From Candidatus Pantoea deserta (GTDB taxonomy: Bacteria; Pseudomonadota; Gammaproteobacteria; Enterobacterales; Enterobacteriaceae): a DNA stretch of 64,000 nt. A program made the position numbers and the translations under genes. The stretch spans positions 62,001 through 126,000 of the forward strand of contig NZ_RMVG01000009.1 of NCBI RefSeq assembly GCF_003813865.1. The letters are read 5' to 3'. Positions 35,101 through 43,950 of the stretch are shown here, one piece after another; position 1 is the first letter of the stretch, and each line of letters opens with the position of its first letter. A model generated the notes under the pieces. That model was not told where the DNA came from. It searched no databases and saw only the letters and a list, made by a program, of their open reading frames with translations.

Positions 35101-38100
35101 CCACCTTATACCGCCTCAGCGACGGCGCGGCCTTCTATCCGCTGACGCCCGCCAGCGTGACGCTGAGCGGCGCCAACAGCAACGGGATTATCGCATCCGG
35201 CGAGAGTACGGTTCTGTTTGGCACCGATAATTTCAGGGTCACAGGCGAAGGGGCAACGGCGGTGCGCATCGCCGACGGTGCAGAAGGAAACATTTCTCAG
35301 ACCATTACGCTGGATGGCAAAAGCAGCGTCGGGGTGGTCAGCGAAGGCGATGCGGCGACGGCCTATGTGTCGTCCCGCGTCGCTGGCGACGGCGCTAACG
35401 CGACCGCCTTCATTGCGGGTCAGGGCGCGATGCTAGAGAATCAGGAGCAGGGACAGGTCGAACTGACCGGTCCCGACAGCACCGGCGTGCGCCTGTATGA
35501 CGGCGGCCGCTTTATCAATAGCGGCAGCGTGCGTGTGGCATCCGGCACTGGGCTAAATGTCAGCAGCGGCCTGGGCGAGTACAGGCCGATAGCGGGCGAG
35601 CTGCGCGCCGATGACGGCATCGCGGCGTTGCGCGTCGGCAAGGACGCCTCGCTGCGCGTTAACGGCGATAATCAGGAGAGCGGTATAATACGGGCCGGCG
35701 GCAGCGCTGACGCGCTGCTGCTGGATGTCGGGGCGCGTTCTGCTGAGATCAGCAATGTGGTGCTGTCCGCTGACGGCGAGGGAAGCGTCATCAATAATCG
35801 CGCCGAAACCCCAGCTATTTCGCTGCAAAATGTCACGCTCGACGTGAACGGCAGCACCGGCATTCGCTCGGCCACCTCGTTCGATCCCGACGGCAGCGCG
35901 CGTATTAACGTCAGCAATGGCGGCACCGGTTACCTTTTCGCCAACGCCGATGGCTCAACAACCCACAACGATCTGACGACGGGCAGGGACTACGCGATCG
36001 TCGTCTCCGGCGAAGGCGACGGCATTCGCGCTAACACCACCGGCCGCGTCGTTTCGCAGGGCGCTATCACCATCAGGGACGTCAGCGGCGGCTCCGCAAT
36101 CATTACCCGCACCGCCAGCGAAGTCATTAATCAGGGCGCCATCGCCTCATTCAGCCGGGTTGCGCCTGTTATTGATTTACGCGGCGGGCAGACGGTGTTT
36201 ATTAACGAAGGAACGATTTTTACGCCCGATCCTGACACCGTAGTCGTCGCGGGCGGCGCGACCAGCGATAAAATCGCGCTGCTGGACGGCAGCGTAGTGG
36301 GAGAGGTCAACACCGGCGACGGCGGCGATACGCTTATTCTGGCAGGCGGGACTCTGGAGGGTGGCCTGGCAATGGGCAGCGGGCCGCGCAATCAGGCCAT
36401 CGTTCAGCGGGTGGATCTGGGCGATACCCGTCATATTACTTCTGCGGGCGGCGCGGAGAGTACGCTGAACCTGAGCGACATTAATGCGCGCGGCGGCTCT
36501 TTCGCTGACGACGATCTCAGTAAAGGCACCAATCTCGGCTCCGGCTGGAGCACGCTTAACTTTTACCACACCCGCTGGACCCTGACAGATAATATTCGGA
36601 TGGCGCACAGCACCATCAATATCGACAGCGGGTCAACGCTGTTCGCTGGCGATAACGTCAATCCGGTGTTACAGGGCGGCGCAGACGATTCGCTTATCGT
36701 CAATAATGCCGGCACGCTGGATCTGACCAATGGCGGCGCGACGGCGCAAAATACGTTGACCATCAACGGCAGCTTAGTCTCAACAGGCGGCCGTCTGCGC
36801 CTTAATTCCACCGCCGCGCAGAGCGATCTGCTGCGCGTCAACGGCAACGTCAGCGGCGTCACCCTTATCGAGGATACGCTGGCGGGCGGCACGCTAACCG
36901 ACGCCAATGACAACCGGGTGACCGATGTCGCTGAAGGCGTCTCCCTGGCGCAGGTGTCAGGCAGCGCCGAAGCAGGCAGCTTTGCGTTGCAAAACGGCTA
37001 CGTCGCGTCGGGACCGTGGCAATACAGGCTCTACAGTTTCGCGCCGGGCAGCGACGAGCCTTTCTGGGATTACCGGCTGGCGAACGCCTGGGTGTGTGAG
37101 GATGGAGCTTTATGTCAGCCGCAGACGGGAAGCCGCGAGGCGGCAGTTCGCCCTGCGGTGACGCCGCAGGTGCCTTCCTATCTCTCCGCGCCTGTTGGTC
37201 TGGCCTATTACACGCTGGCGGTTACCGACGATCTTCACAGACGTCTCGGCGAACTGCGTCATCAGCAAACGACGCCGGATGCCGTCGGCGGCGAGATGTT
37301 CCTGCGCTATTTCGGCTCTAATATGGAATGGCAAAGCAACCGGACGCTCAGCCGGTATGGTTATGATTTTGATCTCGACTACAACGCGGTACAGCTTGGC
37401 GGCAATCTGCTGCGTGTCGACGGCGCGCAGGATAGTTTGCGCGGCGGCGTCGCCTGGACGCACGGCAACACGCGCATCCGTCCGCACGCCGCCGACGGAT
37501 ATAGCTCTACCAGCTTCGACAGCGACAGCGTCGCGCTATATGGCACCTGGCAGCGCGACGGCGGTCTCTATCTGGATGGTTCGCTGGCGTGGAACTGGCA
37601 CCGCGGTGAAACCGACATTGCGCGGCAAAAAGAGGTGGCATCGCCCAAGGGCGACGGCTGGACGGCATCGCTGGAGTCAGGCTACCCGCTGACGTTGGGC
37701 AATGGTTTTCACCTGGAGCCGCAGGCGCAGCTGACGCATCTGAGCCTCAAAATGGATGATCTTACCGATAAGGATGACGCTACAGTTGCATGGGACAGGT
37801 ATGAGCAGACTATTGGCCGTCTGGGCGCGCGCCTCGATCGTACCTGGCAGGATGACCGTCAGGGCGCGTATACGCCCTATCTGCGCGTTAATTACTATCG
37901 TGGGTGGGGCGGCGAAGCGAAGGTAAAAGTCGGCTCCGGCAGTAGTGACAGCGCGCAGAACTTCTACAGCGGCAAATTTGGCCAGATGTGGGACGTCGGT
38001 CTCGGCGGCACCGCGACCTTTAAAAAGGATATTTCTCTCTATGCGGAGGTCGATTACCGCAAAGAGATCGACGGTAACGGCGCCAAAGGCTGGCGCTATA

Positions 38101-38126
38101 ACGCGGGCGTGAGATGGTCTTTTTAA
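32148..38126 (+). CDS. Giant autotransporter with beta-helical passenger (type Va secretion)
   Basis: A 1992-residue surface protein. Start TTG 32148 is chosen because GGAGGG lies 7 bp before it; an upstream TTG at 32082 has none. A signal peptide (about 1-27, LIASLGVMFPALNGLA) is followed by a passenger to about 1690 rich in Asn/Gly beta-solenoid repeats such as NNGVINGG, NNGTINVG, NNGHIVIG and NSGVIDIN. A junction near VCEDGALCQP leads to the barrel, which has MFLRYFGSNMEWQ, DYNAVQLGGNLLRVDG, YLDGSLAWNWHRG and the terminal GWRYNAGVRWSF ending in Phe. It probably acts as an adhesin or biofilm factor; no catalytic motif was recognised. Solitary gene flanked by an AT-rich leader and an intrinsic terminator. 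Confidence 0.92.
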   Translation: MCKLNEITLSLIASLGVMFPALNGLAIELKPYSPELNDNRVGAYCVRDGTTQTLSGLPQFARGASGKISVTLNELQRTGKIINDDLINKERLDPGEQNRDILIFNAETNTFSTYQVYDNNQIANLPVVAPDTVVPDYIDVNDAQYINARVASVKRGVLNINIGDPAAAPGAATNSWSMAAKQSALFTATRQGELNWDSSNRIAFTAATPPTTGNQLSLTKDSVVTWKGNIAVTTLDGNSETFNVSSLSDLQNYNTWLIRQLARSNLKPDSYNSEFNKAFSLSDGSVTYLMSTDNSGDEIAQQLGDQVVLSADGPGASVAIRSGKTLEVMNNSTAAMRASNGAAATVDGKLASTGPVQPHSRALELINGSTGTNNGVINGGFFNNADGSGVDRDTLGYISQAVAVLNGSQFTNNGVINLSAALAPASVSSQAIWLDKSSAVNNGTINVGVAEVANASAMTGVKLSGNSTFINGEQGTLYLGRSPQNKKTDATTDLEVDPAGSVSAIDQSGNSSAINNGHIVIGSKMQGAVGMRIEEGPNALAINSGVIDINAALDTVSAESIGMLAINAGSGGRVGNIGDINLNGNYATGIRAIARNNSSASIFSTGSINLNGNANYNADQHNTAVWLLGEEGGNVKADISGPIRLNGYAGIGIRAEGNATANLTSSAVPQTGEGWFQIHFLAIGQDARINLPANGSYATSNYFSTLFRYQDGADFDGRGMTLSPKGYGSVGVMGSGEGTEIQTHDATINIGQLATGVLVEGGAQGTIDADTRLNMTAESANAATVDGNKRKLNSEYIDPFAALWTSTLLTNHAAVNGAADFQSGLKAMNQAQLVNTGDLTFSGRISTAIEAYSGAKVMNSGDVTVARGGTGIRAYGYYYTLELTEPTLVTNVGTLNIYGGTGVGTSPTYGILASDTVTRVNQNGTINLYGDKVVGAQALTGATINLGPDSKVVFHGPGQTGYQAEELDSALVSRASSNDVSTAGSTLYRLSDGAAFYPLTPASVTLSGANSNGIIASGESTVLFGTDNFRVTGEGATAVRIADGAEGNISQTITLDGKSSVGVVSEGDAATAYVSSRVAGDGANATAFIAGQGAMLENQEQGQVELTGPDSTGVRLYDGGRFINSGSVRVASGTGLNVSSGLGEYRPIAGELRADDGIAALRVGKDASLRVNGDNQESGIIRAGGSADALLLDVGARSAEISNVVLSADGEGSVINNRAETPAISLQNVTLDVNGSTGIRSATSFDPDGSARINVSNGGTGYLFANADGSTTHNDLTTGRDYAIVVSGEGDGIRANTTGRVVSQGAITIRDVSGGSAIITRTASEVINQGAIASFSRVAPVIDLRGGQTVFINEGTIFTPDPDTVVVAGGATSDKIALLDGSVVGEVNTGDGGDTLILAGGTLEGGLAMGSGPRNQAIVQRVDLGDTRHITSAGGAESTLNLSDINARGGSFADDDLSKGTNLGSGWSTLNFYHTRWTLTDNIRMAHSTINIDSGSTLFAGDNVNPVLQGGADDSLIVNNAGTLDLTNGGATAQNTLTINGSLVSTGGRLRLNSTAAQSDLLRVNGNVSGVTLIEDTLAGGTLTDANDNRVTDVAEGVSLAQVSGSAEAGSFALQNGYVASGPWQYRLYSFAPGSDEPFWDYRLANAWVCEDGALCQPQTGSREAAVRPAVTPQVPSYLSAPVGLAYYTLAVTDDLHRRLGELRHQQTTPDAVGGEMFLRYFGSNMEWQSNRTLSRYGYDFDLDYNAVQLGGNLLRVDGAQDSLRGGVAWTHGNTRIRPHAADGYSSTSFDSDSVALYGTWQRDGGLYLDGSLAWNWHRGETDIARQKEVASPKGDGWTASLESGYPLTLGNGFHLEPQAQLTHLSLKMDDLTDKDDATVAWDRYEQTIGRLGARLDRTWQDDRQGAYTPYLRVNYYRGWGGEAKVKVGSGSSDSAQNFYSGKFGQMWDVGLGGTATFKKDISLYAEVDYRKEIDGNGAKGWRYNAGVRWSF

Positions 38127-38174
38127 TCGGCTCGTTAAGGGCGGCTGAGCTGTTATTCAGCAGATAATGTCAGG

Positions 38175-38210
38175 AGGGGCGCGCCCTAATCGCGCCCCCT
38201 TTCTGTTTTA
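38175..38210 (+). terminator. Intrinsic terminator of the autotransporter gene
   Basis: GGGGCGCG at 38176-38183 pairs perfectly with CGCGCCCC at 38191-38198, followed by CTTTCTGTTTT. Convergent with the VOC gene that ends at 38219. Confidence 0.85.
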
Positions 38211-38218
38211 CAGGCCCC

Positions 38219-39067
38219 TCACAAGTGAAAGCGCAGCGCCACGTTAAACCCCTGTTCCGCCGCCACTATTATCGCATCCTGCTCCTCGCGGAACGGAATA
38301 TCGCCCAGCAGCAGGCTGGCTTTCACCTTCGCCAGATCGTCGCTGCGGAAACTGAGGGCGGACATGCGCGCCGAGCCGTCATAATCTTCCGGCAGCGAGC
38401 CGAAGCGCGCATGTGCATAGGCGGCCGAGGCGAAACGCACTCTGGCTTCACCGGCCTTCAGCACGAACGCGCCATCCTGGCAGGCGAGAATGCGATCCGC
38501 GCCGAACAGGTGGCTGTAAACCTGGGCGGAAAGCGCCGGGTCCTGCGCGACGATGACAAATTCGCTGATATTGCGCACGCCGTTGGGATGCGACTGCCAG
38601 GCTGACTGCCACACCGCATGCGGCGTGTCGTGCTGGCAGAAAAAGCTGCGGCCGTTAGGAATGAGCGCCGGGCGCAGCCGCACGGTGCGAAAGTGCGCCT
38701 CGCTGGCTTCGCCGTTCGGCAGCGTCACGGGGCGGTGAAACAGAGCGGGCGCATCGCCGTCCAGATCCTGGCGCTGCAAATGCAAAAACTCCCGCTCTGC
38801 ATCCTCGGTTTTCCACACCAGACCGGTGAGACCGAGCGGGGCCTGCCACAGATCTTTACGCTGCTCGCCGCGGCCCGACTCGTAGCCCAGCAGCTCCAGA
38901 TAGTTCTCGCCGAAAATAGCCAGATGGTTGCTTGAGCCGAGCGTATGGTGGCCGCGTTCGCTGAGCTGAAACCCCAGCCGACGATAGAGCGCGCTCGCCT
39001 CATCCAGCCGATCGGCCACGTTTATCACCACGTGATCCAGCACCGGTACGGGAACGGGAATCGTCAT
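38219..39067 (-). CDS. VOC-superfamily (glyoxalase-like) protein
   Basis: A 282-residue two-module protein of the glyoxalase-like domain (PF13468 type). The first module begins PVLDHVVINVADRLDEASALYRRLGFQLSERGHHTLGSSNHLAIFGENYLELLGYE, with candidate metal ligands H and E in the DHV and YLELLG segments. The second begins NISEFVIVAQDPALSAQVYSHLFG. The start is ATG 39067 with AGGAG 7 bp upstream; an extension from 39091 would overlap the next gene's spacer. Last gene of the leftward operon, 20 bp after the M20 hydrolase. Role unknown; it may isomerise or cleave a product of the flavin monooxygenase. Confidence 0.82.
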   Translation of the reverse strand: MTIPVPVPVLDHVVINVADRLDEASALYRRLGFQLSERGHHTLGSSNHLAIFGENYLELLGYESGRGEQRKDLWQAPLGLTGLVWKTEDAEREFLHLQRQDLDGDAPALFHRPVTLPNGEASEAHFRTVRLRPALIPNGRSFFCQHDTPHAVWQSAWQSHPNGVRNISEFVIVAQDPALSAQVYSHLFGADRILACQDGAFVLKAGEARVRFASAAYAHARFGSLPEDYDGSARMSALSFRSDDLAKVKASLLLGDIPFREEQDAIIVAAEQGFNVALRFHL

Positions 39068-39087
39068 TGCTGATCTCCTTTTGTTTG

Positions 39088-40218
39088 TCATGCGCTGGCC
39101 ACGATATCCAGCGCGCGCGGCGCCAGCTGAGTGAAATACTCTACCGCCGACGCGATAACGCCCTCATCCGGATCGAAGCCGGGATGATGCAGGCCGAACT
39201 GGCTGGCGCTGCCGATGCTGACAAACGCGCCCGGTACCTGATGCAGATAGAACGCGAAGTCCTCGCCGCCCATCTGCGGCGTTCCGCGCTCGGTGCGGAA
39301 ACCCTGCGCCTGCGCCAGCTCCAGCGCGAAGTCCGCCCAGCCGGGGGTATTGACCAGCGCGGGCGGCCCGGCAATCCACTCCAGCTCCGCTTCCGCGCCA
39401 AAACCGGCGGCGATACTGCCGATCAGTTGACGCATCTTATGCGGCATCGCCTCGCGGATCGCGCTGTTATGCGTGCGCACCGTGCCTTCCAGCTCCACGC
39501 TCTGCGGCAGCACGTTCCAGCTATTGCCCGCGGTAAAGCGCGTGACGCTCAGGACCACCGACTCCAGCGAACTAAACACCCGGCTCGGCAGAGTCTGCAA
39601 CGCGGTGACGATATGGCTGCCCGTCACAATCGAATCAATACCTTCATGTGGCCGCGCCGCGTGCGCGCCTTTACCGTGAATACGTATGACAAAACGATCG
39701 ACGTTGGCATAAAAGGCCCCGCCGCGAGTGCGCAGCGTGCCGAGCGGCAGATCCGGCGCGTTATGCATGCCGAAAATCGCCTGCACGCCGTCCAGCGCTC
39801 CGGCGTCGATCAGCTGCTGCGCACCGTTAAAGGTCTCTTCCGCCGGTTGAAACAGAATGCGTACCCGACCCGGCAGTTGCGATTCCTGCTGGCGCAGACG
39901 ATGCGCCACGCCGAGCATCACGGCGGTATGCAGATCGTGACCACAGGCATGCATCACCCCTGGCTGCCGGGACCTCCACGGATGGTCGACCGCTTCGTCA
40001 ATCGGCAGGGCGTCAATATCAGCGCGCAGCGCAATCAGCGGCTCGCCGTGACCGATCTCCGCCACCACGCCGGTTTTTAGCGGCAGCGGCAGCAGGCGAA
40101 TATCGCCCTGTTGCAGCCAGCGCGTAATCCGTCCTGTGGTCTGAAATTCCTGATTCGACAGTTCAGGATGCTGATGCAGCTCGCGCCGCCAGGCGATCAG
40201 TTGTTCAGAGAGAGACAT
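39088..40218 (-). CDS. M20D amidohydrolase, YxeP/AbgB-like N-acyl-amino-acid deacylase
   Basis: A 376-residue metal-dependent peptidase-family hydrolase. The metal site is HACGHD (90-95), with FQPAEE (about 123-128) carrying the catalytic Glu, then GMHN and the C-terminal GGEDFAFYLHQVPG. Members deacylate N-acetyl-cysteine derivatives, hippurate or IAA conjugates. B. subtilis YxeP deacetylates N-acetyl-cysteine in the S-(2-succino)cysteine pathway. AAGGAT precedes its ATG; the CMD gene upstream ends 2 bp before. A second copy lies at 48734 in the opposite operon. Confidence 0.92.
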   Translation of the reverse strand: MSLSEQLIAWRRELHQHPELSNQEFQTTGRITRWLQQGDIRLLPLPLKTGVVAEIGHGEPLIALRADIDALPIDEAVDHPWRSRQPGVMHACGHDLHTAVMLGVAHRLRQQESQLPGRVRILFQPAEETFNGAQQLIDAGALDGVQAIFGMHNAPDLPLGTLRTRGGAFYANVDRFVIRIHGKGAHAARPHEGIDSIVTGSHIVTALQTLPSRVFSSLESVVLSVTRFTAGNSWNVLPQSVELEGTVRTHNSAIREAMPHKMRQLIGSIAAGFGAEAELEWIAGPPALVNTPGWADFALELAQAQGFRTERGTPQMGGEDFAFYLHQVPGAFVSIGSASQFGLHHPGFDPDEGVIASAVEYFTQLAPRALDIVASA

Positions 40219-40220
40219 GG

Positions 40221-41333
40221 TTATCCTTGTGTATCAGCGGGCAGAAAGGGTTCGCCAAGGGTGAGCATCAGACGATTGGCCCAGGCGAAGAAAGCGGTGG
40301 ACTGGATCAGATCAAGCAGCGCCAGCGTATCCAGACCCTGCGCGCGCAGCGCCTGAAGCTGCGTCAGACTGGCCGCGGGGGGCGTTACGGAGAGCGCGGC
40401 GGCGAACTCGATTTCCGCCGCCCAGCGCGGCGACTGCCCATGCGCCAGCGCCGCGCCGGGCGCGACGTTAAGCAGTTTTTGCACCGCATCGTTATCTTTA
40501 GAAAGCTGCGACGCCTTGCGCGCGTGCACCGAGGCGCAGTAGATACAGCCGTTGATCTTGCTGACCACCGTCGCGGCCAGTTCCCGTTCGGCGCGCGGCA
40601 GGCCGCCCGGAGTATAAAAAATCCCTTTGTCGGTCAGGGTTCGCTGCTCCAGCACCGGCTGGTTACGCGCCAGCAGGCGAAAATAGTCAGAGTCGCTGTG
40701 GCCGAAGCGCGCCAGGAGGGCCTGCTCGTCGGCGTCGAATTCCGCCAGCGGTTTCGCCGCCAGCCAGGGTTCCCAGCCCAGCTCCGCCTGGGTAAAGGCG
40801 GTCAGCGCCGTCTGGCCGCTGGCGGTTCGCGCGGCGGTATGCCAGCGGCCCGCAACGGCGGCGTGGGGTTCACTGCCCGTTTCACTGCCCTGAAGCAGAC
40901 GCAGACCCGCCAGCAGGCGGCTCTGGAAACTGACGAACGCCACCAGCTGCGCCAGCGTAACCACGCCGCGCGCGCTCCAGCCCGCGTCGCGCAGCGCCTG
41001 AATATGTTCCGGCGCGGCCGCGACGGGTTCTTCAGTCAGGCGTCTGGCGAAATCACGCGCCAGCCGCTGACGATCCGCGTCATCCAGCGGCTGAAACGCC
41101 GGATGCGCTCTGTAGTGCGCGCGCAGTTTTTCCGCGCCGTGCCAGTCAGCCACCTGCGCCGCCAGCGCGACGCGCTCGACCAGCGGAAAATCGCTGTCCT
41201 GCTGGCTGAACAGCACATCATAGCTGCCCTGCGTATGTCGGGTTGCGGCATCGCGCGTGGCGCGCGCCTGCGCCAGCTCGCTGGCGGGATCGATGTCGGC
41301 CAGTTCAGCCAGCAGGTCGTTGGATTGAGTCAT
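40221..41333 (-). CDS. Fused CMD / alkylhydroperoxidase-domain protein (Avi_7170 + Avi_7169 types)
   Basis: A 370-residue protein made of two carboxymuconolactone decarboxylase-fold units. The N-terminal unit (about 1-190) has SYDVLFSQQDSDFPLVERVALAAQVADWHG, as in the Avi_7170 family. The C-terminal unit (about 195-370) has GLPRAERELAATVVSKINGCIYCASVHARKASQLSKD, the AhpD-type CxxC-x3-H active site near residue 270, as in the Avi_7169 family. AhpD-like sites reduce peroxides or disulfides. Only the second half keeps the Cys pair. Starts in an ATGA overlap with the flavin monooxygenase gene, so it is tightly co-expressed. It may detoxify peroxide leaking from the flavin enzyme. Confidence 0.85.
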   Translation of the reverse strand: MTQSNDLLAELADIDPASELAQARATRDAATRHTQGSYDVLFSQQDSDFPLVERVALAAQVADWHGAEKLRAHYRAHPAFQPLDDADRQRLARDFARRLTEEPVAAAPEHIQALRDAGWSARGVVTLAQLVAFVSFQSRLLAGLRLLQGSETGSEPHAAVAGRWHTAARTASGQTALTAFTQAELGWEPWLAAKPLAEFDADEQALLARFGHSDSDYFRLLARNQPVLEQRTLTDKGIFYTPGGLPRAERELAATVVSKINGCIYCASVHARKASQLSKDNDAVQKLLNVAPGAALAHGQSPRWAAEIEFAAALSVTPPAASLTQLQALRAQGLDTLALLDLIQSTAFFAWANRLMLTLGEPFLPADTQG

Positions 41334-42340
41334 GATCTCTCCTGAGGTGTGAGCGTGCGCAGCCAGGGCGCAATCTGTTCGGCAATAAGTTCGATAGAGC
41401 GCAGCGTGTCGGCGGGCGAAGGTTCAACCGAGTGCACCTGAAATGAAATATCCGTTACGCGCGACAACACCGAGTCCTGCGCCAGGGAGGCGCGCACCGT
41501 GACAGCGTCACCGACATGCGCATCGAACTGGGCGAAGAGATCGTCCAGCGATTCCCCGCGCAGGGCGTGGCCAGCCGCGCGATACTGCTGCGCCTGACGG
41601 CGGATGCCGGGTTCGGCGATGCGACGCGCATAGCCATCCGAATCGGCGATAAAGGCGGTGCGCGAGGCCAGAATGCGTGGCGCGACGCCCGCTGGCAGCG
41701 CGTCCAGATAGGCATCAATAATGGGATTCTGGATCGCATCCAGCGGCAGCCCGGCCTCATCCGCCGGACGCGGCTGAGTGCGTGACAGCATTAAACCGTG
41801 TCCGTCCGCCCCGGCGCGCGCTGCGCCTGCGGCGGAAAAGGTCGCGATCCAGACGCGGTTCGCCAGCTGCGGCGCGGCGGGGTAAAGATGATTGTCGGGA
41901 TGCGCCAGCGAATCGCCTCGCCAGGCGCTGAGCAGCTGGTGCAGGTTGTCGGCAAAGGCCTCGGCGCGCTGGTCAAACGTCAGGCCGAACGGCAGAAAGG
42001 AGTCTGGCGTGCCGCCGGAACCCAGTCCGATCTCCAGACGGCCATTCGCCAGGAGATCCAGCACGGCGGCATCTTCCGCTACGCGCAGGGCATTCTCCAT
42101 CGGCAGGGTGATGATGGCGGTGCCGAGGCGAATAGAGCGGGTATGAGCCGCGATATGCGCCAGAAACACCAGAGGCGCGGGCAGGCCGCCTTCTGCTTCG
42201 TGAAAATGATGCTGGGCAATCCAGGCGCTGTCGAAGCCGAGCCGCTCGGCGTGCTGGATCTGCTCGGTCGCCAGGCGGTAGCGCTGCTGCGCAGGCGCCT
42301 TATCCAGCAGTCGGGTAAAAAAACCAATGCGTCGCGTCAT
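41330..42340 (-). CDS. KPN_01858-family luciferase-like monooxygenase
   Basis: A 336-residue FMN-dependent class C monooxygenase of the KPN_01858 family, named for a Klebsiella gene set with the same neighbours. It starts MTRRIGFFTRLLDKAPAQQRYRLATEQIQHAERLGFDSAWIAQHHFHEAEGG and has RLGTAIITLPMENALRVAEDAAVLD, GRLEIGLGSGGTPDSFLPFG and VWIATFSAAGA. Both its ends are in ATGA overlaps: with the ABC ATPase upstream and the CMD gene downstream. Needs FMNH2 from outside the window. Substrate unknown, presumably what the peptide-type importer brings in. Confidence 0.92.
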   Translation of the reverse strand: MTRRIGFFTRLLDKAPAQQRYRLATEQIQHAERLGFDSAWIAQHHFHEAEGGLPAPLVFLAHIAAHTRSIRLGTAIITLPMENALRVAEDAAVLDLLANGRLEIGLGSGGTPDSFLPFGLTFDQRAEAFADNLHQLLSAWRGDSLAHPDNHLYPAAPQLANRVWIATFSAAGAARAGADGHGLMLSRTQPRPADEAGLPLDAIQNPIIDAYLDALPAGVAPRILASRTAFIADSDGYARRIAEPGIRRQAQQYRAAGHALRGESLDDLFAQFDAHVGDAVTVRASLAQDSVLSRVTDISFQVHSVEPSPADTLRSIELIAEQIAPWLRTLTPQERS

Positions 42341-43950
42341 GCGGAAGCCCTCATTCGCGGAGAAAACTGGGGGATCGCGGCGATGAGTTCACGGGTATAG
42401 GCGTGCTGCGGCGCGGTAAAAAGGGTGACAACGTCACCGCTTTCCACCACGCTGCCCGCGCGCAGCACCGTGACGCTATCGGCCAGATGGCGTACCGTCG
42501 CCAGATCGTGCGTGATAAACAGATAGGTCAGACCCAGTTCATTCTGAAGCTGTTGCAGCAGCTGCAATATCTGCGCCTGAACCGTGACGTCGAGCGCCGA
42601 GGTGGCCTCATCAAGCACCAGAATTTCAGGGTTAAGGATCAGCGCGCGCGCAAGGGCAACGCGCTGGCGCTGGCCGCCGGAGAGTTCGCGCGCGCTGCGC
42701 GACAGGATCTCCTCCGGCAGCGCCACACGGGCTATCACCGCCTCGACCCGTTTACGGCGCTCGGCGGCGCTGAGTTTCTCGAAATTGCGAAGCGGCTCTT
42801 CAACGATCTGCAACAGCGTCTGACGCGGATCGAGCGAGGCGAAAGGGTTCTGGTAAACGAACTGGATCTTACGCCGCAGCTGGCGCAGCGCCTCGCCGCG
42901 CAGCCCGCCGACAGAGAGACCATCCAGCGTCACGCTACCGCTGTCGGCCTGTTCAAAACCCAGCAGAATGCGCGCCAGCGTGGTTTTACCGGAGCCGGAT
43001 TCGCCGACCAGCGCGTGCGTCGAGGCGCGCGCCACCTGAACACTGACGTCGCTCAGCGCCTGAAGCCGCTGGTTTTTACCCAGCGCAAAGGCTTTGCTGA
43101 TGTTGCTGGCGCGGATCGCCGGCGCGGCTTGCCGTTCGGGCAGGCGGCGCGAATGCGCGCGCGGCGCCGCGTCCTGCAACAGCTGACGGGTATAGGCGTG
43201 CTGCGGCGCGCTGACCAGCTGCGCCGCAGGGGCCGTTTCCTGAATTTCGCCGTGCCGAAACACCATGATGCGGTCTGCGCGCTCGGCGGCTAACGCCAGA
43301 TCGTGCGTAACAAACAGAACGGCGGTGCCGGACTCGCGGCGCAGGGCGTCAAGCAGATCGAGAATGCGCTTTTGCACCGTCACGTCGAGCGCGCTGGTCG
43401 GCTCGTCGGCGATAATAATATCCGGGCTGAGCGCCAGCGCGATGGCGATCAGCACGCGCTGCTTCATGCCGCCAGACAGCTGGTGCGGATACTGATCGAT
43501 GCGCTGCTGCGGATGGCTGAGACCCACGCGCGTCAGCAGTTCCACCACGCGACTGCGTCGCTGTTCGCCGTTAAGCGCGCTGTGCAGGCGCAGGATTTCA
43601 TCCACCTGCGCGCCTATGGTTTTGACCGGGTTGAGCGAGTTGCCGGGATCCTGCGGCACCAGGCTGATACGCACGCCGCGCAGCCGGTCGAGACGCTGCT
43701 GCGGCCAGTCGGCAATATTCTCGCCGTGAAGACGAATTTCACCGCCGTCGCGGCGGCCATTCTCTGCCATCAGGCCGATAATCGCCTGCGCGGTGGTGGT
43801 TTTGCCGGAGCCGGATTCGCCGACCAGCGCCACCATTTCCCCGGCCTGAAGCGAGAAGCTGACGTCGTGCACCACCTGACGCCATTGATGCCCGCTGCGA
43901 TAGCTCAGGCTGAGATGTTCAACCCGCAGCAGCGGCGTGACAGCGCTCAT
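42337..43950 (-). CDS. Duplicated ABC ATPase of a peptide/opine-type importer (DppD-DppF fusion)
   Basis: A 537-residue protein with two complete ATP-binding cassettes. Cassette 1 has Walker A GESGSGKTT, signature LSGGMKQRVLIAIAL and Walker B IIIADEPTSALDVTVQ. Cassette 2 (from about 285) has Walker A GESGSGKTT, YQNPFASLDPRQTL, signature LSGGQRQRVALARAL and LVLDEATSALDVTVQ. This is the DppD+DppF arrangement in a single chain, as in GsiA. ATG 43950 overlaps the permease stop by ATGA; a longer frame from 44040 would lie inside the permease gene. Energises the 44798/43947 permeases. Confidence 0.93.
   Translation of the reverse strand: MSAVTPLLRVEHLSLSYRSGHQWRQVVHDVSFSLQAGEMVALVGESGSGKTTTAQAIIGLMAENGRRDGGEIRLHGENIADWPQQRLDRLRGVRISLVPQDPGNSLNPVKTIGAQVDEILRLHSALNGEQRRSRVVELLTRVGLSHPQQRIDQYPHQLSGGMKQRVLIAIALALSPDIIIADEPTSALDVTVQKRILDLLDALRRESGTAVLFVTHDLALAAERADRIMVFRHGEIQETAPAAQLVSAPQHAYTRQLLQDAAPRAHSRRLPERQAAPAIRASNISKAFALGKNQRLQALSDVSVQVARASTHALVGESGSGKTTLARILLGFEQADSGSVTLDGLSVGGLRGEALRQLRRKIQFVYQNPFASLDPRQTLLQIVEEPLRNFEKLSAAERRKRVEAVIARVALPEEILSRSARELSGGQRQRVALARALILNPEILVLDEATSALDVTVQAQILQLLQQLQNELGLTYLFITHDLATVRHLADSVTVLRAGSVVESGDVVTLFTAPQHAYTRELIAAIPQFSPRMRASA

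Noticed and set aside
39067..40080. 337-codon plus-strand ORF opposite the M20 gene
   Set aside because: Antisense shadow in GC-rich DNA; composition is Arg/Ala/Gln-rich with no domain.
40227..41345. 372-codon plus-strand ORF opposite the CMD gene
   Set aside because: Antisense shadow with no ribosome binding site or domain; the minus-strand gene has a clear AhpD-type motif.
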